Made by a program: the position numbers and the translations under genes. Source: Alphaproteobacteria bacterium (lineage in GTDB: Bacteria > Pseudomonadota > Alphaproteobacteria > ATCC43930 > CGMCC-115725). Taken from it: DNA of 64,000 bases. The DNA lies in contig JASHNY010000171.1 in assembly GCA_030041385.1 (NCBI GenBank), forward strand, positions 60,882-124,881. Direction: 5' to 3'. Of this stretch, positions 58,385 to 64,000 are shown in pieces (the first letter of the stretch is position 1; the number at the start of each line of letters is the position of its first letter). The notes under the pieces were generated by a model, which was given only the letters and a program-made list of their open reading frames with translations, was not told the DNA's origin and made no database searches.

Positions 58385-59620
58385 TTGCCGCACGACGTTC
58401 ATCTTGCGGTCACCGAGCGGCAACACGACCGGCCTATATGGTGTCCGCCCATCAATTTCGCGCTATGGGTGGAGATGGCTTCAGCAATCTGGGCGGCCGG
58501 GGTCTGCGTCACGGCCACCCTGTTTCACCTCGCCAGCATCGCCATTGCCGCAACGAGGTGTACAGGCCGGCCGGGCCGGGCACCTTGGGCGGCCGATGCG
58601 CCGCCGGTCACGATCGTGCGCCCGCTCTGCGGCATCGACAATTTCGCCGAGGAGACGCTGGCTTCGACGTTCCGGCTCGATTATCCGGATTACGAGGTCA
58701 TCTTCTGCCTGGCCCGCGCCGACGACCCGGTGGCGCCGCTGGCGCGCCGGCTGATCGCCGCGCATCCACGGGTTCCGGCGCGGCTGTTGATCGGCGCCGA
58801 CGCGAGCAGCGCCAACCCCAAGCTCAACAACGTCGTCAAGGGCTGGGACGCCGCGCGCCATGCTTGGATCATCCTCGCCGACAGCAACGTGCTGCTGCCG
58901 CCCGACTACATCCAGCGCATGCGGGCGGCCTGGCGCAGCGACACCGGCCTTGTCTGCTCGGTGCCGGTCGCCGCGCGCCCGGGAAATTTCTGGGCCGAGC
59001 TCGAATGCGCCTTTCTGAATACGTTCGAGGCGCGCTGGGAATATGCCGCCGATACGCTCGGGCTCGGCTTCGCCCAGGGCAAGAACATGCTGTTCCGGCG
59101 CGACATCGTCGAGCGCGGCGGCGGCATTCGCGTGCTCGGCGCCGAGTTGGCCGAGGACGCCGCGGCGACGAAGCTGGTGCGCCGCGCCGGCCTGCGCGTG
59201 CGCCTCATTGACAACCCGTTTGCGCAGCCGCTCGGGGATCGCGCCGCCGGCGAGGTATGGCGGCGGCAATTGCGCTGGTCGCGGCTGCGGCGGATGACGT
59301 TTCCGCTGTATTTCCTGCCCGAGCTATTGCTGGGAATAGTGCCGCCGCTCGCGGCGGGAAGCTATGCCGCGGCCATGGCGGGGCTCGGCGCGGGCCTGTT
59401 CGCCGCGCTGTTCTGCCCGCTGTGGGTCGGCGCCGAATGGCTGCTGGCGCGGCATGCCGGCTGGCACGCCTCGTGGCGGCTGGCGCTGGCGTTTCTGCTG
59501 CGCGACCTGCTGCTGCCGGCGTTGTGGCTCGGCGCCTGGGCGGACCGCTTCGCCTGGCGCGGCACCGAGATGCAGGGCGGCGTCGCCGCCCGCGCACCGG
59601 CCGATCGGGTCGCGGTGTGA
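58385..59620 (+). CDS. Glycosyltransferase, ceramide glucosyltransferase (GT21)-like
   Basis: VTIVRPLCGIDNFAEETLASTFRLDYPDYEVIFCLARADDP; ILADSNVLLPPDYI; FAQGKNMLFRRDIVERGGG; RQLRWSRLRRMTFP. True start may be 58475. Confidence 0.85.
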   Translation: MPHDVHLAVTERQHDRPIWCPPINFALWVEMASAIWAAGVCVTATLFHLASIAIAATRCTGRPGRAPWAADAPPVTIVRPLCGIDNFAEETLASTFRLDYPDYEVIFCLARADDPVAPLARRLIAAHPRVPARLLIGADASSANPKLNNVVKGWDAARHAWIILADSNVLLPPDYIQRMRAAWRSDTGLVCSVPVAARPGNFWAELECAFLNTFEARWEYAADTLGLGFAQGKNMLFRRDIVERGGGIRVLGAELAEDAAATKLVRRAGLRVRLIDNPFAQPLGDRAAGEVWRRQLRWSRLRRMTFPLYFLPELLLGIVPPLAAGSYAAAMAGLGAGLFAALFCPLWVGAEWLLARHAGWHASWRLALAFLLRDLLLPALWLGAWADRFAWRGTEMQGGVAARAPADRVAV

Positions 59621-60558
59621 TGCGCCTGGCCGGGCGACGCCCCGGCCTTGCGGTGTTCGCGGCGCTGTTAGCCGCCGGCCTGGTCGTCGGCGCCGCGAAC
59701 CAGGGGATGCACGGGCTCAGCTACCGCGCCGTCGTCGCCAGCCTGCAGGCGATGCCCGCCCGGGCGCTCGCCGCCGCGGTTCTGGCCACCGCGATCGGCT
59801 ATGCGGTGCTGGTCGCGAACGATCTGTCGGCGCTGTGCTATGCCCGGGCGGCGCCGCCGCTGGCGACGACCGTCTTCGCCTCGTTCTGCGGATACGCGCT
59901 CGGCAACTTCATCGGCCTGGGCGCGCTGTCGGGAGGCGCGGCGCGCTACCGGATCTATGCGGCGGCCGGCCTCTCCGGACCGACGATCGCCCGGGTCACG
60001 GTTTTCATCGCCGCCGCGTTCGGGATCGGCGCCGCGGAGACGATCGCCCTCGGCCTCGCCTTCCGCGCGCACGCGGTGGCGCAGCTCTGCGCCCTGCCCT
60101 GCGGCCCGCTGCGGGCCGCCGCGGTCGCGGTGCTCGGCCTCACGATCGTCGTGCTGTTCGCCTGCCGGGGCGAGAGGCGCAGCCTCCGGCTGGGGCGGCT
60201 CAACGTCGAATTGCCGGGGTCACGCCTCCTCCTCGCCCAGATCGCGGTCACGACGGCCGACATCGCGGCGGCGGCCTTGGCCTTGTGGGTATTATTGCCG
60301 CCGACGGCAATCGATTTTCCGACCTTCGTCACGATCTACGCCGCGGCCCTGTGGCTCGGCGTCATCAGCCACGCGCCGGGCGGCCTCGGCGTCTTTGACG
60401 CGGCGCTCATTTACACCATCGGCAGCGGGCACTCGTCGAACGCCGTCGCGGCCGCGCTGGTCGCCTATCGCGCGATCTATTTCGTGGTGCCGTTTGCGCT
60501 TGCCGCGGTGCTGCTCACCGGCGCCGAGATCAGGCGCTCGCTGGCGCGATGCCGGTAG
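59620..60558 (+). CDS. UPF0104 / lysylphosphatidylglycerol synthase TM-region-like integral membrane protein
   Basis: Hydrophobic; FCGYALGNFIGLGALSGGAARYRIYAAAGLS; GVISHAPGGLGVFDAALIYTI; TGATG overlap with glycosyltransferase stop. Confidence 0.83.
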   Translation: MRLAGRRPGLAVFAALLAAGLVVGAANQGMHGLSYRAVVASLQAMPARALAAAVLATAIGYAVLVANDLSALCYARAAPPLATTVFASFCGYALGNFIGLGALSGGAARYRIYAAAGLSGPTIARVTVFIAAAFGIGAAETIALGLAFRAHAVAQLCALPCGPLRAAAVAVLGLTIVVLFACRGERRSLRLGRLNVELPGSRLLLAQIAVTTADIAAAALALWVLLPPTAIDFPTFVTIYAAALWLGVISHAPGGLGVFDAALIYTIGSGHSSNAVAAALVAYRAIYFVVPFALAAVLLTGAEIRRSLARCR

Positions 60559-60645
60559 CGCCGACCATTATGAGAATGATCGGCGATAACCTGTTGAAAT
60601 AGGCGCAATCATCGGCGATAGTTGCGAGAAAGGGGGGAGCCTTTC

Positions 60646-60876
60646 ATGCACAAGCTCACGATTGCCGCCGCGGTGGCAGCCACGGTGTTGTTCGCCGGTG
60701 CCTTCTCGCTGAACGCCAATGCCGCAGGCGCGGCCGCTGCGATCCCGTCGGCGGTGCCGCAGATGTCCCAGGCGATCCATCCGGCGGCGTGCCGTCATCC
60801 CGGCCCGCATTGCGGCTGGGGTCACCACCTTCGCTGCAGCCGCTGGCACCACCATTGCTGGTGCGCCCCCTGCTGA
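60646..60876 (+). CDS. Small secreted His/Cys-rich peptide (76 aa)
   Basis: Signal peptide MHKLTIAAAVAATVLFAGAFSLNANA, then ...AACRHPGPHCGWGHHLRCSRWHHHCWCAPC; purine-rich RBS aaggggggag. Confidence 0.7.
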   Translation: MHKLTIAAAVAATVLFAGAFSLNANAAGAAAAIPSAVPQMSQAIHPAACRHPGPHCGWGHHLRCSRWHHHCWCAPC

Positions 60877-60989
60877 GCCGTTCCGGCGGCGCCCCGGCAA
60901 TGATGCAAGGCGCCGCCTTCCTGCCGTAAGCTCTGGCGTTCGGGCCGAGGCTGGTCTAATCCGGTCGGCCGGGAACGGCGGAGTGTGCG

Positions 60990-62795
60990 ATGAGCGGAGC
61001 TGAACAGGGGCCCGGCGCGATCGAACGGCCGGCGCTGGCTAACGAAACCGGCGATTACTGGGGCAGCGACACCGTCGCGCTGATGATGCGCGAGATCGGC
61101 CTGCCCTACGTCGCGCTCAATCCCGGCGCGAGCTATCGCGGCCTGCACGACAGCCTCGTCAATCTGCTCGGCAATACCGCGCCGCAGATGCTGCTGTGCC
61201 TGCACGAGGAGCATGCGGTCGCGATCGCGCACGGCTATGCCAAGGTGGCCGGCAAGCCGATGGGCGCGATCGTGCACAGCAACGTCGGCCTGATGCACGC
61301 GACGATGGCGATCTTCAACGCCTGGTGCGACCGCGTGCCGGTCGTCGTGTTCGGCGCCACCGGGCCGGTCGACGCCGCCCAGCGCCGGCCCTGGATCGAC
61401 TGGATCCACACCGCACAGGACCAGGGCGCGCTGGTTCGCCACTACACCAAATGGGACGACCAGCCCGCCTCGGTCGCCGCTGCGGCAGAGTCGGTGTTGC
61501 GCGCCCACCGCATGGCGGTGACGCCGCCGTGCGGTCCGGTCTATGTCTGCCTCGATGCCGCGTTGCAGGAGAGCCGCATCGGCGCGCTGCCGCCATTGCC
61601 GACAGCCGAACGCTTCCGGCCGCCGCGCGCCGCGGCGCCGAGCGCCGAAGCCGCCGCCGAGGCCGCTGCGATCCTCCAGAATGCCGAGCGGCCGCTGATC
61701 CTCGCCGGCAGGGTCGGGCATGGCGAAGCGGGATGGGCGGCGCGGATCGAACTCGCCGAGGCGCTCGGCGCCATCGTCCTGACCGATCCCAAGACCGGCT
61801 CGACCTTCCCGAGCGGTCACAAACTGCACGGCCCGCCGGCCGGCAACAACCCGAGCGCCGATGCCTGCACGCTGGTGCGCGAGGCCGATGCGATCCTCAG
61901 CCTCGACTGGGTCGATCTCGCCGGCGCGTTCAAGGCCGCGTGCGGCGCCGGGCCGGTGCGCGCCAAGGTGATCCTCGCCTCGCTCGACCATACGGTCCAC
62001 AACGGCTGGAGCATGGACTACCAGGGCCTGCCGCCGACCGATCTGCACCTGCCGGTCATGCCCGACCGCGCCGTGGCGGCGATATTGCCGCTGTTGCGCC
62101 CGCGCGCGCCCGGCTGGCGGGGCTATACCCTCAACAACCCGAAATTGCCGGCGCTCGGCAGCGGCGACACGATCGCGCCTGCCGACGTCGCCGCCGCCTT
62201 GCGCGAGGCGTTGGGATCGCGGCCGACGACATTGATCCGCACCCCGCTGGCCTGGGCCTCCGGGTATTGGGAGGCGGCGCATCCGCTCGACCTCCTCGGC
62301 GGCGACGGCGGCGGCGGCATCGGCGGCGGGCCGGGGATGGCGGTCGGCGCCGCGCTGGCCCTAAAGGAGCTATCGGGCGGCAGCGGCCGATTGCCGGTCG
62401 CGGTGCTCGGCGACGGCGATTGCCTGATGGGGGTGACGGCATTGTGGACCGCGGTGCACTACCGCATCCCGCTGCTGGTCGTCGTCTCCAACAACAATTC
62501 GTTCTTCAACGACGAATTGCACCAGGACCGCATGGCGCGCCAGCGCGGGCGGCCGGTCGGCAATCGCTGGATCGGCCAGCGCATCGCCGACCCCGAGCCC
62601 GACATCGCGACCTTGGCGCGCGGCCAAGGCGCGGCCGGGTTCGGGCCGCTGCGCCGGCCGGAGGAGCTGGTGCGCACCTTGCGCGCGGCGATCGAGCATG
62701 TCGAAGGCGGCGGCGTCGCGCTTGTCGATGTGCGCGTCGAGCCGGGCTACGCGCCCGACACGCCCGCCGCGATCAGCCGCGGCGCGCCGGGCTGA
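60990..62795 (+). CDS. Thiamine pyrophosphate-binding (acetolactate synthase-like) protein
   Basis: LHEEHAVAIAHGYAKVAGKPMGAIVHSNVGLMHATMAIFNAWCDRVPVVVFGATGP; TPP region VAVLGDGDCLMGVTALWTAVHYRIPLLVVVSNNNSFFNDE. Confidence 0.95.
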   Translation: MSGAEQGPGAIERPALANETGDYWGSDTVALMMREIGLPYVALNPGASYRGLHDSLVNLLGNTAPQMLLCLHEEHAVAIAHGYAKVAGKPMGAIVHSNVGLMHATMAIFNAWCDRVPVVVFGATGPVDAAQRRPWIDWIHTAQDQGALVRHYTKWDDQPASVAAAAESVLRAHRMAVTPPCGPVYVCLDAALQESRIGALPPLPTAERFRPPRAAAPSAEAAAEAAAILQNAERPLILAGRVGHGEAGWAARIELAEALGAIVLTDPKTGSTFPSGHKLHGPPAGNNPSADACTLVREADAILSLDWVDLAGAFKAACGAGPVRAKVILASLDHTVHNGWSMDYQGLPPTDLHLPVMPDRAVAAILPLLRPRAPGWRGYTLNNPKLPALGSGDTIAPADVAAALREALGSRPTTLIRTPLAWASGYWEAAHPLDLLGGDGGGGIGGGPGMAVGAALALKELSGGSGRLPVAVLGDGDCLMGVTALWTAVHYRIPLLVVVSNNNSFFNDELHQDRMARQRGRPVGNRWIGQRIADPEPDIATLARGQGAAGFGPLRRPEELVRTLRAAIEHVEGGGVALVDVRVEPGYAPDTPAAISRGAPG

Positions 62796-62798
62796 CCG

Positions 62799-63821
62799 AT
62801 GATCGCGGCCGGCGAACTGGCGCTCGACCGGCTCGAACGCTGGCTCGCCGACCATGTCGACGGGTTCGCCGGGCCGCTGTCCGCCGCGCGTTTCAGCGGC
62901 GGCCAGTCGAACCCGACCTACCGGCTTTCCGCCGCCTCGGGCGATTACGTATTGCGCCGCAAGCCGCCCGGCCCCTTATTGCCGAGCGCGCATGCGGTCG
63001 ATCGCGAGTACCGGGTCATGCGTGCGCTGGCCGCGACCGGCGTGCCGGTGCCGCGCGTCCATGCGCTGTGCGAGGACGATGGGGTCATCGGCAGCGCCTT
63101 TTACGTGATGGAGTTTCTCGACGGCCGCATCTTCTGGGACCAGCGCCTCTTGGGGCAGAGCCGCGACGAGCGCGCGGCGATGTTCGATTCGATGAACGCG
63201 GTGATCGCGGCCCTCCACTCGGTCGATTATGCGGCGCTGGGCCTCGGCGATTTCGGCCGGCCCGGCAATTACCTGGGCCGCCAGATCGCGCGCTGGAGCC
63301 GGCAATACCGCGCCTCCGAAACCGAAAAGCAGCCGGCAATGGACCAGTTGATCGACTGGCTGCCGCGGCACCTGCCGCCCGAAGGCGCGGCGGCGATCGT
63401 CCACGGCGATTACCGCATGGACAATCTAGTCTTTCACAAGACCGAGCCGCGCGTTATCGGCGTGCTCGATTGGGAATTGTCGACGATCGGCGATCCGCTC
63501 GCCGATTTCGCCTATCACGCGCTGACCTGGCGGGTGACGCCGGAATTGTTCCGCGGCCTCGCCGGGGTCGATTTCGCCGCGCTCGGCATTCCGGACGAGG
63601 CTGCCTACGTCGCCGCCTACTGCCGCCGCACCGGCCGCGCCACCGTTGCCGACTGGGAATTTTACATGGCCTACAGCCTGTTCCGGCTGGCGGCGATCCT
63701 GCAGGGCATCGCCAAGCGCGCGATCGACGGCACCGCCGCCAGCGCCGAAGCCGCCGCAACCGGCGCCCTCGCCCGCCCGATCGGCGACATGGCTTGGGAA
63801 TTGGCGCGATCGCTGGGGTGA
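62799..63821 (+). CDS. Phosphotransferase family (APH-like) protein
   Basis: FSGGQSNPTYRLSAASGDYVLRRKPPGPLLPSAHAVDREYRVMRAL; IVHGDYRMDNLVFHKTEPRVIGVLDWELSTIGDPLADFAY. Confidence 0.95.
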   Translation: MIAAGELALDRLERWLADHVDGFAGPLSAARFSGGQSNPTYRLSAASGDYVLRRKPPGPLLPSAHAVDREYRVMRALAATGVPVPRVHALCEDDGVIGSAFYVMEFLDGRIFWDQRLLGQSRDERAAMFDSMNAVIAALHSVDYAALGLGDFGRPGNYLGRQIARWSRQYRASETEKQPAMDQLIDWLPRHLPPEGAAAIVHGDYRMDNLVFHKTEPRVIGVLDWELSTIGDPLADFAYHALTWRVTPELFRGLAGVDFAALGIPDEAAYVAAYCRRTGRATVADWEFYMAYSLFRLAAILQGIAKRAIDGTAASAEAAATGALARPIGDMAWELARSLG

Positions 63822-63831
63822 AATCGACCCG

Positions 63832-63918
63832 GTCATTGCGAGCGGAGCGAAGCAATCCCGTTCCGACTATTTTGTGCCATCGAGATTGCTTCGGCGCCCG
63901 GCCGGCGCCTCGCAATGA
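63832..63918. repeat. Dispersed palindromic intergenic repeat (cattgcgagcggagcgaagcaatc...gattgcttcg...ctcgcaatgac)
   Basis: Inverted termini CATTGCGAG/CTCGCAATG and internal CGAAGCAATC/GATTGCTTCG. Confidence 0.85.
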
Positions 63919-63935
63919 CAAATCGGAGGCGGATG

Positions 63936-64000
63936 ATGAGCGAGAAAATCGGGGTTGTCGGGGCCGGGCTGATGGGGGCGGAGATCGCGCTGGTCTTTGC
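63936..64000 (+). CDS. 3-hydroxyacyl-CoA dehydrogenase N-terminus (truncated by window edge)
   Basis: MSEKIGVVGAGLMGAEIALVF: Rossmann GxGxMG motif. Confidence 0.75.
   Translation, partial: MSEKIGVVGAGLMGAEIALVF

Noticed and set aside
60822-62282. 486-aa minus-strand ORF
   Set aside because: Antisense to the TPP-binding enzyme, which has clear TPP motifs.

Overview
This is a GC-rich window, probably from an alphaproteobacterial chromosome (my inference from composition, tRNA and gene types). About 36 protein genes, one tRNA and one riboswitch are supportable.

Main content:
- 1..13735 (-): the N-terminal ~4,578 aa of a giant, edge-truncated, repetitive adhesin-like protein with a LEPR-XLL-type N-terminal motif. 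It is absent from the supplied ORF track.
- 14.1 kb: a cluster of CtrA-like TTAACCAT half-sites upstream of that gene.
- 14.3-24.3 kb: a compact putative biosynthesis/export locus. It has a B12-binding radical SAM protein, a 2OG-Fe(II) oxygenase, two methyltransferases, a second radical SAM protein, two proteins of unrecognised family, a ~100-aa DUF3467-like protein, and an HlyD/NodT-type export pair with no inner-membrane pump. I consider this the best candidate for an undescribed system.
- 24.7-34.6 kb: aldo/keto reductase, ClC channel, DUF364-like protein, TonB receptor, BioB, and a molybdenum hydroxylase large subunit.
- 34.7-41.7 kb: tRNA-Ile(CAT), ModA-like protein with divergent LysR, GntR with divergent TauD, and a nitrate/sulfonate/taurine-type ABC transporter.
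- 41.7-52.9 kb: conserved hypothetical, chromate transporter, sterol desaturase, DUF4239, ion channel, a DUF1254/FGE/sulfatase operon flanked by inverted copies of a dispersed repeat, a frameshifted cupin remnant, and an SDR.
- 53.4-64 kb: BKACE, an Mn (yybP-ykoY) riboswitch with a UPF0016 Mn exporter, Fe-S protein, MFS, GT21-like glycosyltransferase, UPF0104 protein, a His/Cys-rich small secreted peptide, TPP enzyme, phosphotransferase, and the start of a 3-hydroxyacyl-CoA dehydrogenase.

Many very long ORFs in the track are antisense shadows of high-GC genes. All assignments come from reading the sequence; no database search was run.
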